A stretch of DNA of 64,000 bases from Haliclona indistincta (Eukaryota; Porifera; Demospongiae; Haplosclerida; Chalinidae): the NCBI GenBank assembly GCA_964017065.1, contig OZ024783.1:17273752-17337751 (forward strand), in the 5' to 3' direction. Below, piece by piece: positions 43,359-54,911 of this stretch. Position numbers and translations under genes: made by a program. How positions within the stretch are numbered: position 1 is the first letter of the stretch; each line of letters begins with the position of its first letter. The notes beneath the pieces were generated by a model. The model searched no databases, was not told the DNA's origin, and worked only from the letters and a program-made list of their open reading frames with translations.

Positions 43359-44249
43359 TACAACAAGCATAATACACTTGTGTTAACGTTTTTATTATTG
43401 TATCCATAGCAGGCACACAAAATTGGTTTAAAGTGCTAATAATTTATTTTGAGTAAAATGAAATTGATACAAACATTGCATGTACATAATGTACACGCAG
43501 AGATGATTTTTGAGTTATAATTGTAGCGATAGAAGCTGCATGCATTGGTGTACTCTATACCTGCAAGATCTACCAGTTACTACATATATCCAAATACTAA
43601 TCAGGAGAGATTATTTTGTCTGTAACATGCTCATAAGAGAGATATTGAGCCGGCCTAAACAGAGGTTGCTGATAAGGATTGTCCCTATTATTCATATCCC
43701 GTTAATAGTTATTTATCATACAAATGCCATAGTGCATGCATTCATCCTTTTGTGCAAATAATAGTACGGCAGAAACACTCGTAAGCAGATGTCAACTGAA
43801 GTTATGTTTGGTCGCTAAAATCTGTCAAATTGCGCACATTTCCCAGAAGACCGGAACACATAGATTCCCAACATAATAGATAGCTATAATACTATAAAGA
43901 ACAAGTTGTACATTAGACCTTCATTTAGAGAACCTGTACTGTGAGACTGCTTTGTGTGTGTATATAAACTCCCAAAATTAGGACACCTCTCTAATCAGGA
44001 CACTAGTAATAATTTCCCTGCTTCAAGGGTAGCCAGATTCTGAACTGTTGCAGTGAGATATACATAAACATGATGATTATATTGAGATCCATGCACAACT
44101 GAATGAATGTGCATGTGCATTCAGATTAGTTCAGATAAGCCCATAGTGAGCTGGGATCAAAATTTGTATTTTAACTAAAAAATTAATTGTAGGACATGCA
44201 CGCACTAAAGTAAATTATTATTTTTGAATTATTTTGCATAATTATGATG
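43359..44249. other. Intergenic sequence after SRCR3
   Basis: No gene recognised. The phrase near 43970-44010 (AGGACACCTCTCTAATCAGG) resembles mariner-like MITE ends. The ORF 43510-43761 has no recognised domain. Confidence 0.4.
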
Positions 44250-44484
44250 CTGCAGATTTTTAGTTTAACAATACGCTAATGGATCTTCAGGCAGTCACGG
44301 ACCGGACAGTGTGCACTGAGCTAACTAAGTCCTTTGCTCCAATATTTTTCTCACTATGTACATGTTAGTAGTGAAGAAATGTGCACCTCAGCCCCGACCT
44401 CCTCCAGTGAATGATGAAAAAGAACAACTACTACATGTGGATGGACAAAATGACGAGCAACCACAACAGCCACAACAACCATGA
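44250..44484 (+). pseudogene. Remnant of a fourth SRCR receptor (exon 6 and cytoplasmic tail)
   Basis: GCTGCAGATTT at 44251 and CAGGCAGTCACGG at 44290 match the start and middle of SRCR3 exon 6, with a stop inside. 44370-44484 reads as a receptor tail (VKKCAPQPRPPPVNDEKEQ, ending in a Gln/Pro run), similar to the Arg-Ala-Pro-Pro tail of SRCR3. No SRCR exons or membrane helix are present between or before them. A truncated tandem duplicate. Confidence 0.6.
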
Positions 44485-46028
44485 TGTAACACAAATCATG
44501 TTCTTGCATGATTTTATAATTATTACATGCTTATCATACTCGATGGAGAAGTATAACTATATAGTGTAAAGATAATTTTTAAAAGTGCATCACCAATATT
44601 TATAAATTGAAGCTACATACATTATCACATACTGTACTACATATAAATTCACTAGAGGATACAATACATACTATAGGAGCCCATAATGAGAAGGAGTGTC
44701 TGATGCCCAATCGGCTAGCAATAACACTAGCATTTCTGAGTTATACTACACTGCAAAAACTGATTTGATAATAGAACAAAAAGTTAGTGGTATTAATATA
44801 TACCACTAACTGTTTGCATGGAGGCATATTTTCCTTACTGTATGCATGGTGAGTCCAGATTTGCAGTACTACATGTACTGTCCAGTTATCATTCACACAC
44901 ATACAATATCCAGGCTCCGGGTTTTTGTTGAGCTGGAATGCGTCTGTCTGGTGCACATACCACATGAACTCTGCAACAAACTCACATCATGCATGCAGCT
45001 AAACAAAATTAATACTGTCTAAAACACAATGAGATGGAGTACATAAAAACTACGTACACTTGCATGGTACGTAGTTCTTGCTTTCTCAGTCACTCATGCA
45101 CTGAAGTCAATCACTTACACAAAGACAGCTAAGTTGCATTTTGAGCCATACGTACCATGCAGGCATGCAGAGATAGGAGTACTAGTCTAAAGTTCATATA
45201 GATATTAACCTACAACTATATACTTGCTACTATTATATCTGACATTTATTCGGGAAAAGCGTGATCTATGCAGTAATGCTAAAATTCACAAGGATGTACT
45301 TTTTGTGATTTGAATCCAATATCCAAGTAAATTCAATTTTTTTGCTGTCTGCAGTGATACACATGTCTAGATCTGCAGTGATACACATTTGTGAAAGCAA
45401 GTATTATGGACTTGTTTGTACGTTAGATTTCTTAATGGTCTGATTCATGTTTCAACCATTGTTTTATTTCATCTTGTATAACAAACACTGACCTATACAA
45501 TAATGTAGGCTAGCCTTAAACACTATAATTATTCCAATGAGAACACAAACAAGAGCAGTAGAAAACACCCTCTATTCCATCGAATCAATCCTTTTTAAAC
45601 TCAACCTCTTTCTCTACTACATCTCATATTCAACGGTCTAGCTCCTCCTTTCCATGGTGCTACACTAGATCTATTAAGTCATGTCTCCTCATCAGTACTC
45701 ACTCACATGCATCACACGGTTGTGAATTCGCTTACACTGGTGAGTGATTTATGTGTACCGTCACATTATCTATTATAGTCGAAGCTATAAACATGTAAGT
45801 TCATACCAGGCCCTCAGCAAGATAGGAGACAACATAAACTATGTATCCAATTGCAAGGGTTAAGCGAACGAAAATTTATGTTTCATCAATTTCCACATCA
45901 TCAAGTTGATGAAACTTCAGTCTTTAGAATGCATGAAGCAATACTACTGATTGTTGCTCTGCATGATAGACGCAGTTTACAATAGTTATTCAAAATAATT
46001 ATTATGGTTATAACATACTAAAATATTT
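44485..46028. other. Gene-poor AT-rich sequence
   Basis: No exon, RNA gene or element with defined ends is recognised. Several short CATGCA-rich phrases are the only visible feature. Confidence 0.4.
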
Positions 46029-48272
46029 TTATGATTTATACTTTTGCTGGTTGAAAGGAACAAAATTAATGATGAAACGAAAAATAGGCAGTGATTTCTT
46101 AGATCTATCCTTATTGATAGTAACTAGCGTTTCATTGAAAAACGAATACAACTGTGATTCTATACTGAACTCATCAACTCGACAATGACATTGGCAAAAC
46201 ATTTGCAACCAACACTTCTCCTGATAGTGCGAAAACGACTGTAAAAGACTTTTCCCTCCATCCATCACACTCTGGAGCCATTCTTTAACTGCCTCTTCTG
46301 ATTGCAATGAAGGAGAATACGGTTCTAGTTCCAATTCCTTCATTCTACTCCTCCCTACACACTCTCCGATCTTCTTAAGGGATTCATCAGGATGTGACAA
46401 TGTCCATATCAATCGTAACTTCTCCAGTGAATGTTGTCTTGGTAGTGCTTCCAACAGTGGCACCAGTCCCATGTCTGTTACATTGTAAGTACCAACTGTC
46501 ATTGATTTCAATGTGTTGTTGGACTCAAGAGCTCGGGCAATGTACGGTATCCCACTGTCTGTGTATCCATTGCTCAATATTAAGGTTGTACAGGGTCCAA
46601 GATATCTGATGTAGAAGACGTCCCAGCATGCATATGCTCAGGAGAACTTGCTAGTAGAATAGCCAGACTATCATCACTACAATAAGAAAGGTTCAAGTAC
46701 AATTGTCCCTTCACAATGGTTCTGATGGAGAACAAGAAGTAGCGTATTGACTGATAGTCCATAATTGGTCTATAAAGTAGATTCCCAGAAAAATATACTT
46801 GAAATTGAAGTGAATAAAGAAGGCGCTCAAAAAACAATTGATCACATATTTGTGCTTCAAAGATGCAGTTCAGAATTGGTAGAGTATACCATCTACTTAT
46901 TCTAAGAAAAGGTTTCGCACACTCTCGACGGTAAGCCTGGTCAGACCGGCATAAAACTGAAGTACTAAAGTACTAAGTAATCTACCTTCTTTCAAAAGAG
47001 TTTCAAATTCTATTGAATGCTCATCTGGTTCTATTTGAGAGATATAGTAGGCAGCAAGAAGGTCTTGGATTGTTAGATGAATAAAGTTGTAAGTGACCAA
47101 TTTGCTTCCAATACGACCAAAACTCTGGACACTATGAAGCAGACCTAATTTAGAGAGTGATGTGAGTTCTTTTCGTGTAAAAACAATCTTGTTCTGCCTC
47201 ACTCCATCAAACGCTACTTTACTGAGCTTGTATAGCTGGTCCTTGAGATCAGCAGGAAGCTAGGTCCTCAAATGAGGAGACATCTTCAAGGACTCTATCA
47301 GGTTGGCGAGTTTCCAGCTCACGGACTATGCAGCATAGTACAAGCTCTTTAAACAACTCACATTGAGTGACGGGTAAGGTCTGATCACGATAGAGATATA
47401 TGTACACTAGAATGGCTGCATTCAGTGGCACATAGCAACAGCTTTCGATAACTGGATAGCGATGGAAATGACTGGTCAGCTTATCACAAGCTGATTTCAC
47501 TTCACTATTGGGCAGTTTAACGCATTCTCAAAGTAATTGTGAATATCACCTTTAGTGAAAGCAATAATCTTTACCCGGTTAGCTAGACCATGAAGATCCA
47601 GCGAAAAGTCAGGTCGAGAGGTTATTAGTATTCTAGTCTGGAGAGAAACTGACCGAACTAGATCCTTGAGGAAAGATGACTTATGAATGCTTGCTGGAGA
47701 CTCATCCCAGCCATCCAAGATTATTAGAACCCTTTGGTTCTCTACAAGACGTCTAGCTGTCTCATTTGATATGCTGTCACCACTAGCTAGGAAGAGAAGG
47801 TGAGGCAAGATACAATCAACTTCATGTACATCATGTTCATTCAAGTCTCGTAGACGAACAAGAGCCACAGCATCAAATGTGCTCAACTTTCCTTCAGCCC
47901 ATTTCTTGGCATATTGATAGGCAAGACTTGTCTTGCCCATCCCACCTACTCCTTCAACTAGAATCACCTGACGCTCATCATCAAAGGTGCCAGAATCAAA
48001 TATCTTATCGGAATCCACAGGTACGTTGGTTGTCAAAATTTTGTCCACATTTCCCACTACACTGCTCTCAGCTATAGTCTCGTCTCTGCCATATCGCTTT
48101 CCTTTTTCCTTTATCATGGCTAGTTTGACATGTTGGCACTGAGGAAGAGGGTCCCAGGTTGGAGGTTGGGCAGTTCTATACACCTGTTGAAGGCTAGCCA
48201 CAATTTCGGCAAAGTGGTCTTGTTTAGTCAGAATGTCAGTTTGACGTTCTTTAATAAAATCACTTGCTTTAC
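46029..48272 (-). pseudogene. NACHT-LRR (NLR) pseudogene
   Basis: On the minus strand, a NACHT domain is followed by helical and leucine-rich regions. The exon begins at an acceptor at 48273. It shows Walker A (GVGGMGKTS), Walker B (LIILDGWDE) and sensor 1 (ILITSRPD). A winged-helix-like part follows, then LRR-like sequence (SGIPYIARALESNNTLKSM). The reading frame changes at least four times: near 47500, near 47260 (apparent insertion of a few bases), near 46900 and near 46590. NLRs are cytoplasmic pattern sensors, but this copy cannot make a full protein. No N-terminal Death or CARD exon is seen upstream, where repeats begin at about 48300. Confidence 0.8.
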
Positions 48273-48379
48273 CTACAAAATACAAATTATCATGTTGGTT
48301 ATGAAATACTACAATGATGTGTGTTGTACCAAAAACAATGCATGCACATGCAATAAATACTTAATCATCAACCATTGCT

Positions 48380-48580
48380 ATGCTACTAAAAACTGTATTT
48401 CCTCTATTAAAAGCCAGGGAGTCTTTTTCAAGAGGCTTTTGCAAATGGGAGAAAATTCTCCCTAAATGTGAAAATAACTTGCCAACTGGGACTCGAACAT
48501 GCGACCTAAGGGGAGCGCTCAATACGATATGCCCTTTGCAACGCGCTGCTTACTTATTTCTTACCAGGCGTTTATAGTAA
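48380..48580 (-). repeat. Possible tRNA-like SINE fragment
   Basis: On the minus strand, GGTCGCATGTTCGAGTCCC fits a polymerase III B box. An A-box-like sequence upstream is poor. It could be a degraded SINE. Confidence 0.3.
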
Positions 48581-48614
48581 GAGACCAGGCGACTATTGAA
48601 ACCTGGCATGTAAT

Positions 48615-48722
48615 TAGTAGTTATATACAGATGAGGAGGTGTTTAAGCGATTTAAAGCCCGCGGGCGTAGCCCAAGGGCTTTAAATGCTTAAACACCGAC
48701 TGTGGAGTATATAACTACTTTA
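48615..48722. repeat. Hairpin element with GGGCGTAGCCC centre
   Basis: Inverted pairs TAGTTATATAC/GTATATAACTA, GTGTTTAAGC/GCTTAAACAC and TTTAAAGCCC/GGGCTTTAAA enclose a GC-rich loop. A small foldback element, similar in style to 49505-49672. Confidence 0.65.
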
Positions 48723-48979
48723 AACCATAGTGTGCTGCTTGTCTAACGTCTAGCTGGCTACCTTGCGTCGCAGGAAGACCACAGGGCAGCCCGAGCGCCG
48801 TTTGTTTGTGGATTCTCGAACGCGGCGGCCATCTTGAAACGGGATTGGCTTTGTTCACTCAATCCCAGGTCCGGATGTATTACGTCACGCTCGTTGCTAT
48901 GGTATTCACGTGCTAAACAAAACTAAATACTAAACCCAAGACCTTAAAAAACTTCGCCTAACTGCGCAAAGTCGGAAGG

Positions 48980-49125
48980 GTCTTCCTAACTAACTAAGGA
49001 TCGTCGGGAGGGTCTTCCTAACTAAGGATCGTCGAGAGTGTCTTCCTAACTAAGGATCGTCGGGAGTGTCTTCCTAACTAAGGATCGTCGGGAGTGTCTT
49101 CCTAACTAAGGATCGTCGGGAGGCT
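48980..49125. repeat. 28-bp minisatellite
   Basis: Four to five copies of a 28-bp unit containing GGATCGTCGGGAG and GTCTTCCTAACTAA, with one or two base changes. Confidence 0.85.
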
Positions 49126-49224
49126 AACAACCCGTGGCTAACAGCGCAAACCATGGATCTAACAGCGCTACTGGCCCGTGAAAAACATGGATAAAAGCGC
49201 TAGCCTATGAATAACAGTTTTTAT

Positions 49225-49345
49225 TAGTGAAAAAAAAAGAACCAAAAGTAGCACTCACTGAGGGATTGAACCAAGCACACCACACTGCCATGCACACCAC
49301 CTACCCACCTACCCACTGAGCCACCGAGACCTGATGCTTGCTTTG
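49225..49345 (-). repeat. tRNA-derived SINE
   Basis: On the minus strand, an A box (TGGCTCAGTGGGTAGG) and a B box (GGTTCAATCCC) about 45 bp apart match RNA polymerase III internal promoters, followed by a T-rich stretch. A cloverleaf is not maintained, so I call it a SINE and not a tRNA gene. Confidence 0.6.
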
Positions 49346-49504
49346 CTTTGGAACTAGGCTTTATAGTAATATTCTTTTATAGTACAAGTGCGCGGGCATG
49401 TCACGTGCTTCCTGCCCGTGACGTAATACATCCGGACCTGGGATTGAGTGAACAAAGACAATCCCTATTCACAACAGTGTAACAATATTCACAACCGCAA
49501 AATA

Positions 49505-49672
49505 ATATATATAGGTTAGACGACGGATCGAGGCAACTACGGGATTTAGAGTGCCGCGGGAACCGATGTATAGACGTTCCGAGCGCGTAGCGCGAGGGCG
49601 TCTATTCGGTTGCCAAGGCGCCCTAAATCGCGTAGTTGCCGATGATTAGTCGTCTAAGGTATTTATACTACA
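49505..49672. repeat. 168-bp hairpin element with GAGCGCGTAGCGCGAGGG loop
   Basis: The outer arms TTAGACGAC and GTCGTCTAA, then GGCAACTACGGGATTTAG and CTAAATCGCGTAGTTGCC, then ATAGACG and CGTCTAT fold back around a GC-rich centre. No ORF. It resembles 48615-48722 in layout. Confidence 0.7.
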
Positions 49673-50316
49673 GCTACATGGCAACAACAAACCGACGCAG
49701 ATATTTTTTGAAAAACAATGGTTGATGACCGTCCCAAAGCTGCTGAGTTCCTGCAGCATGAGCGTTTTTTCTTGCTCGAAAACACGTGCTGTGACAGGCT
49801 GCCACACCCACAAACGCCGCTTTGCGTTACACGTGGCAATGGCTGAACTTGGACTCCAACGAACGGTTAGAATGATAGCTACTAGAGTCCAGCAGTCTTT
49901 TGTACTTGCTGTGTGCGTTTATTGGGCAATCTTTAAGCTGTCAACATAGCAAAACGTGGTAAGTTACTTGCTTTCTTACGTTTTCCATGCACAACAAGTC
50001 AACTTATCGTTGCATCGATCGTAGCCAAGTACCCGGGTCTATAGATGCTGTGCTGCCCATGCTGCCAGAAGCGAACACAACACATACTTGCCCAGCAACT
50101 ACCAAAGCTAGTACCTGTACAAAAGAAACTCATGACAGAGGAAAACATGATCATGAGTTCCAGCGGAAAAATATGAGTTCCAGCGGAAAAATACGAGTTC
50201 CCGCGGAAGAATACGTGATTTATTTTCCTCCAACTGACCAATCAGATTCTAGAATTACATTGAACTGTAGTATAATCACAAGTATATACCGCTTTATGAA
50301 TATTAATTAGTACCGA
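49673..50316. other. Intergenic sequence with a short GAGTTCC(A/C)GCGGAA repeat
   Basis: Three 18-20-bp copies of GAGTTCCAGCGGAAAAATA-type sequence lie at about 50156-50215. The ORFs at 49722-49949 and 49987-50310 show no domain. Confidence 0.4.
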
Positions 50317-51062
50317 GCACCCTTAAGACGCGTGCGTGCGTGCGACTATTCGCGAGCATGATCGCGACCTGATGGTCGCGAACCTATTCGCGAAGCTACT
50401 GTACTTATATACGTAAACCAGCATGTACGTCCGTGAATAGTATAATTCTGTTGCTGATGTTACTGTTGTTGTTGTTGCTGTTGTTCACGCGTACGTATAC
50501 CTGTCTTTCTTCTTAGTTGTCTGTAATCAAACTAGTTATTTACTACTGATCGAGTGACGTTGTATCCTGCGTCCATCCTGGCACCGCGACAGCTTCTCGC
50601 GCTGTCAGTTTTACCGACTTTGACCGAGGCCCGCAGGGTAGTGTGGCGCATTTTTTCATGCTGACACTTTACAGTAAAACCGTAGGGCTATCAATACGCA
50701 GCTGGATGCAAGCATGGTGATTGGTGACGACGTATGTAAAGCTTCGAGTCACTAGTTTTCACCGTCATGGCATGCCTATCACGGACCACCTTATGCTGGA
50801 AGACGGCCGAGGTGCAAGTATTCTCACTCAGTCTACTGTCCTTGATACTGTTCTGTCCACGGTACTGTCCTTCTGTTCTCACTAGTACTCTTCTGTACGT
50901 ACATATCATGTATTGAGACACGTGGCTCGATTCGCGACGGTTCGCGAGCAAATGCTGGTCGCGAACATTCGCGAACCGCTTTTGTACGCGAACTATGTCA
51001 TCAGAGGTTCGCCATAGCTCGCGAAGCGTTCGCGAAGGCATCGGAACCTTTTTTTTGCACAG
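50317..51062. mobile_element. Element with many TCGCGA motifs at both ends
   Basis: Both edges (50340-50400 and 50930-51040) are dense in TTCGCGAA and TCGCGACC motifs in inverted arrangement, for example CTGATGGTCGCGAACC on the left and ATGCTGGTCGCGAACATTCG on the right. Such subterminal motif arrays are typical of transposase-binding sites in non-autonomous DNA elements. It lies directly left of the duplicated SRCR1 upstream region. Confidence 0.5.
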
Positions 51063-51067
51063 TACCG

Positions 51068-51478
51068 TAGCTTTACAAGTAGTTCACAATCAGTTTGATA
51101 TTGTTGTAATAATAATTCTATAGTGTGATACTGTACACACCAGCTCATACTCAGATCATGATATAAAGTGTTTGAGCTAGGAATGTGAAACGTAATAACA
51201 TATTATGTTCTGAAACATCAGTTACACCATCACTCTGTGCATATAATTATTCATTAATATACAATTGTTAAATTTTTGGACAAAAATTTTGACTCTCCAA
51301 ATTTTCACTATTACGTAAGTAGAACATGGCTAGGAACCCTTTTCTCAAATCTGCTAAAATAATTATTTCAGAAACATCTGTTACGTACACCACACCATGC
51401 TCTGTAATCAAATTACCACTACTACCACTACCTGCATAATGGTAATTTGAGTACTTGGCTTCCCACACAAACAGTTAT
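51068..51478 (+). repeat. Duplicate of the SRCR1 upstream region, left part
   Basis: Matches 16834-17088 with an extra AT-rich insert around 51195-51440. It is cut at ACAGTTAT by the retrotransposon. Confidence 0.85.
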
Positions 51479-52090
51479 TTAACAGCTAATCAGAGTTGTG
51501 AAGCATAGGTGGCGAGAGGGCCACCTATTGTAACTGTTGGTAGAAAACAGAGGAAGGTGTGCATGTGAGCGAAGGCGCACAACGAGAAGGATGGGTACCA
51601 GACTGAGCATGCATGCACTGCATAGGGACATGCATAAATTACGTGCAGCGTAGCTGAGGGGTACTGTGATCCCGCAGAACGCATGCGCACTACAATGATA
51701 TTGACCTGCAAGTGCATGGTTGATTCGAAGTCATCTGGCATTTGGCCCTCTAGTTCTACGCTTTCTTCGCTTTACAAATTGGAGGGTTAGCTGCAGGACG
51801 AAGGCAGTAGCCTTCGTCCTGGCCCAGGGAAGAAATATGCTGACCCTCCAAGAAATTTTTCTTAGAGTTCTACTATAGGTTCTTATGATTTTCTGATGGG
51901 ACCAATGCTTTTATCAACATCATGTAATAATAGGTGAGATGTAAACACTCAGTATGAATAGACTGATAATTATGCAGTACCGCGGTTTTTGATTATAGGT
52001 ATAGTTATGACACTAGCACACCAGGTACACAATGAGTTTACATGATTATTACAGTGAGTTTGGAGAGATGAGGTGATGATCTGGGACTTG

Positions 52091-53169
52091 TTAGGCTGAG
52101 AGAGTCGCCGAGATGCTTGAAAGGGTTTGCCGAGGGGTCCTTACGTATAGTTGGTAGGCGGAACTTTCCCAACGCCCCAGCATTTTTATGGTGGAGTCCG
52201 GTATGCCTTGTTGAGCTGCGGTTGTAGCTGCTCCGATGCGGAAGCTGTGACCACAGTACTGTGACTGGTCGATGCCGCTCGCAGATAAACCGGCGCGAAG
52301 CGCTGTGACAAAGTGGGACCTAGTGAGAGGACGGCCGTCGTTCAGCCTGAAGAGAGGGCCTTGGTCCCCACCTCTCTTGGCTAGGTATGCGAGCATCGCC
52401 ATGACGGGACAGAGGTCGTTGTTAGTACGACCGATAAATATAGAAATCCCTTTACGGAATGGGTCCGTTTTTGAAGCTTTTAGACGGATCTCCATCACAG
52501 TCGGGGATGTGGGACTGTCGAGGGCGAGATCGTTAAACGTCAGGTGCGTCGAGTGATCGAACGCCTCGTGAGATGGTACCGTCATTTCGCCGACCCTGAG
52601 GAACCCGAAGAAACATGTGGTGGACGCCGCCCACAGCATAGCGGTGTTGTGGTTCTCGGCGGATTGATCCCATGCGTTCTTTAGTTGCCGGAGAATGCAT
52701 GGGGTGATTGGGAGCGTGGACGGGGCTGTGTGCCCTGTTTTGATTGGGAAATTTTTATACCCCGTAGGACTTGCGAGAGGCGGGGCATCTCGCAGATACG
52801 AGGGTCTGGGTAGCCCATGGAGACTTGTAGGTGGCGTAACGCTGATAAGTATGATTTAATTGTTGAGGCTGAAACCTTTTCGTTAGCCAAGTACGCTATG
52901 TAGTGGCATAATAATGATTCAGATACAGGTAGACATGGTTGGTTAATATTGTTACAGAATTTGATAAACCTAGACTTAGCTGAGGAGTAAGATCTGTTTG
53001 TTGCAGGGGCTAGGCCCTGGAAGTAATATTCACGAACTGAGTCGCCCAGGCTTTGCAGGTCCAGTCCGGTTGCTGGTGAACCAGGGTAGGGAACAGGCGG
53101 GGAGGGAGTGGGGTTGGGAACTGGTTGGCCAGGGTGAACTGGAAGGAGCATTCTAGCAGAGCGAGACAC
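52091..53169 (-). pseudogene. Tyrosine recombinase of the retrotransposon, one frameshift
   Basis: Two consecutive ORFs. 52681-53169 holds the N-terminal SAM-like core-binding domain (for example SASTIKSYLSALRHLQVSMG). 52091-52639, whose frame is open further upstream, holds the catalytic domain with FLRVGEM (first Arg), KASKTD (Lys), GHSFRIGAAT (His-x-x-Arg), LGRWE and a final Tyr in YQLYVRT. The frame changes between them near 52765, within or next to an A-rich run, so this copy appears damaged unless frameshifting is programmed. The 5' part overlaps the RNase H ORF end, as is usual in DIRS-like elements. The enzyme would integrate circular DNA intermediates. Confidence 0.8.
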
Positions 53170-54704
53170 CTTAATAGGTGCATGGCCATAGAGTTGCTAG
53201 AGTAGTGGGAACCGATCATGTGCACGACTGCCATATTGTCGCAGTTGGCGCGGATCGTCAAGCCCTGCCATCTGTTGCCCCATGTGGCTGCAGCCATTAC
53301 TATTGGCAGTAATTCCTTTATGGAGATGTCGAAGTGGGCAGCCTGAAGGTCCCACTGTAGATGGAACCACTCGCGACCATGGAAGGCACCACAACCCCAG
53401 CAGCCAGATGCGTCCGAGGTTATTTCACCGTCGGGCGAGTCGGCGTGAACGGGGGCGAGGATAGAGACGCCGTTCCATGACCGGGCCATTTGGTACCACC
53501 ACTCTATATCTGAGCGGCAGTCTGCGTTGACCCGCAAGGGGGCGTCTATGTGCTTCCTGGTTTTGGATAGTTTGATCACACGGTGTACGAATGCTCTGCC
53601 CGGCTTTATGACCTTTGCGGCGTGCTGGAGGGAGCCCAAAAAGGACAGGAGCTCTCTTTTGGTGCATGATTTGCGGACTCGCCATTGTCGAAGTGACTGG
53701 ACAAGCCTGGTCAGTTTGTCAGCCGGGAGGCGGAGTTGCATGAGCTCGGAGTCGAATTCAATGCCAAGTACAGTGAGCACCGTAGAGGGGCCTTCGCACT
53801 TTTCTGGGGCTATTGGAACGCCCAGAACGGCGCAAGACCGTAATAGTGTGGTGAGCGACAAGCTGCATTCATTGGAGTGGGGTTTTCCAACTATGATGTA
53901 GTCGTCCACGTAGTGAGATATGTTGTGGGCGCCTTGGTGACGGATGACCCATTCTAAGGCATCAGCGACTGCCGTAAATACGATGGGGGCTGAACGTAGG
54001 CCAAATGGCAGAGCTTTGTCTAAGAATAGGTCTCCTCTCCACTGCATGGCCAGGAGTAGGCGGTCAGATGGGGACACTGGGATGTTGCGGAATGCCTCTT
54101 GGACGTCCGCTTTTGCCATCTGGGAGCCTTGCCCGAGGCGGAGCACGGTGTTGGCAATGACGTCAGTGGAGATGTAGGAGATGGAGCAATGCTCGCCTTT
54201 GATGAAGTCGATCACGCTGTGACCTTTGGGTGCGGACAGGTCTACGATTAGCCGCCAGTTATCTGGCTTATGTTTTTTGGGAATAACGCCAAAGGCGCTT
54301 AGCTGGAACCGTGGTAGGTTGGGAGGTGGGAGGCTAACAATGCGGCCCTGGGAAATCTCGTTCTGAAGGTACGAGTCAACTTGATCGGGGTGATCGTATG
54401 CCGAGCTCATATTTTTGCGAGCTGGCCTGAGGGACGCGTTTCTGTAGTCGAAACCGATTCTGAATCCGTGAGCGATGCCGCTGAGGATATAATTTTTAAA
54501 CTGGACATCTGGGTGGTCGTTCAGCATAGAGACCCAGGCTGATATGATCAAGGGAGTGGTGATGACCTGCAGTTCGCTTGGGAGGAGAATTGGAACTGCG
54601 GGAACACACTCGTCCAGTTTTTGGAGACGGTGGAGGTAGGGGACCTTGAGGTGATTATGCTGTAGCAATGAGGTTCCCATAACCATAGTAAGTACCACGT
54701 GCAT
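53010..54704 (-). CDS. Reverse transcriptase-RNase H of the YR retrotransposon, 564 aa
   Basis: RT motifs in order: NWRLIVDLSAPKG, MAKADVQEAFRNIPVSP, LPFGLRSAP and the catalytic YVDDYIIVG. These are followed by the thumb/connection region (LGIEFD) and an RNase H domain (ITSDASGCWGCGAF, then IKELLPIVMAA and CDNMAVVHMI). The sequence type is that of DIRS/Ngaro elements. The ORF is uninterrupted from its ATG; the true start may be upstream, because 200 bases separate it from the gag stop. The C-terminus overlaps the recombinase ORF by 160 bases in another frame. Confidence 0.85.
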   Translation of the reverse strand: MHVVLTMVMGTSLLQHNHLKVPYLHRLQKLDECVPAVPILLPSELQVITTPLIISAWVSMLNDHPDVQFKNYILSGIAHGFRIGFDYRNASLRPARKNMSSAYDHPDQVDSYLQNEISQGRIVSLPPPNLPRFQLSAFGVIPKKHKPDNWRLIVDLSAPKGHSVIDFIKGEHCSISYISTDVIANTVLRLGQGSQMAKADVQEAFRNIPVSPSDRLLLAMQWRGDLFLDKALPFGLRSAPIVFTAVADALEWVIRHQGAHNISHYVDDYIIVGKPHSNECSLSLTTLLRSCAVLGVPIAPEKCEGPSTVLTVLGIEFDSELMQLRLPADKLTRLVQSLRQWRVRKSCTKRELLSFLGSLQHAAKVIKPGRAFVHRVIKLSKTRKHIDAPLRVNADCRSDIEWWYQMARSWNGVSILAPVHADSPDGEITSDASGCWGCGAFHGREWFHLQWDLQAAHFDISIKELLPIVMAAATWGNRWQGLTIRANCDNMAVVHMIGSHYSSNSMAMHLLRCLALLECSFQFTLANQFPTPLPPRLFPTLVHQQPDWTCKAWATQFVNITSRA

Positions 54705-54911
54705 TATATAATACTGAGATATATGTCATTGATATCTTATATATATTTTGGGCAGCACAGTTGTAATGGGAGGATAAATGAGAGAGGGCGTAAGCCTGTA
54801 GGCCGAGAGCCCGTTGTTGGATACAATTTGAAGTATGCATATTGATAGATGACTGATAAGTATGAGTAGCATGTGAAGGCTTTTTTTTTTCTTAGGGTGC
54901 TTGGGCCAGGT

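Larger units (their letters stand above)
48843..49470. mobile_element. About 630-bp inverted-repeat element containing minisatellite and SINE
   Basis: The ends match in inverted orientation over about 50 bp (GGATTG, TTTGTTCACTCAATCCCAGG, TCCGGATGTATTACGTCAC). Inside are four to five copies of a 28-bp unit and a tRNA-derived SINE. No coding capacity. The target duplication is not clear. Confidence 0.75.

Noticed and set aside
49225..49345. Functional tRNA gene
   Set aside because: A and B boxes are present but the sequence between and around them does not fold into a proper cloverleaf; a SINE is more likely.
53527..53901. Plus-strand ORFs within the retrotransposon
   Set aside because: Antisense shadows of the RT-RNase H ORF.
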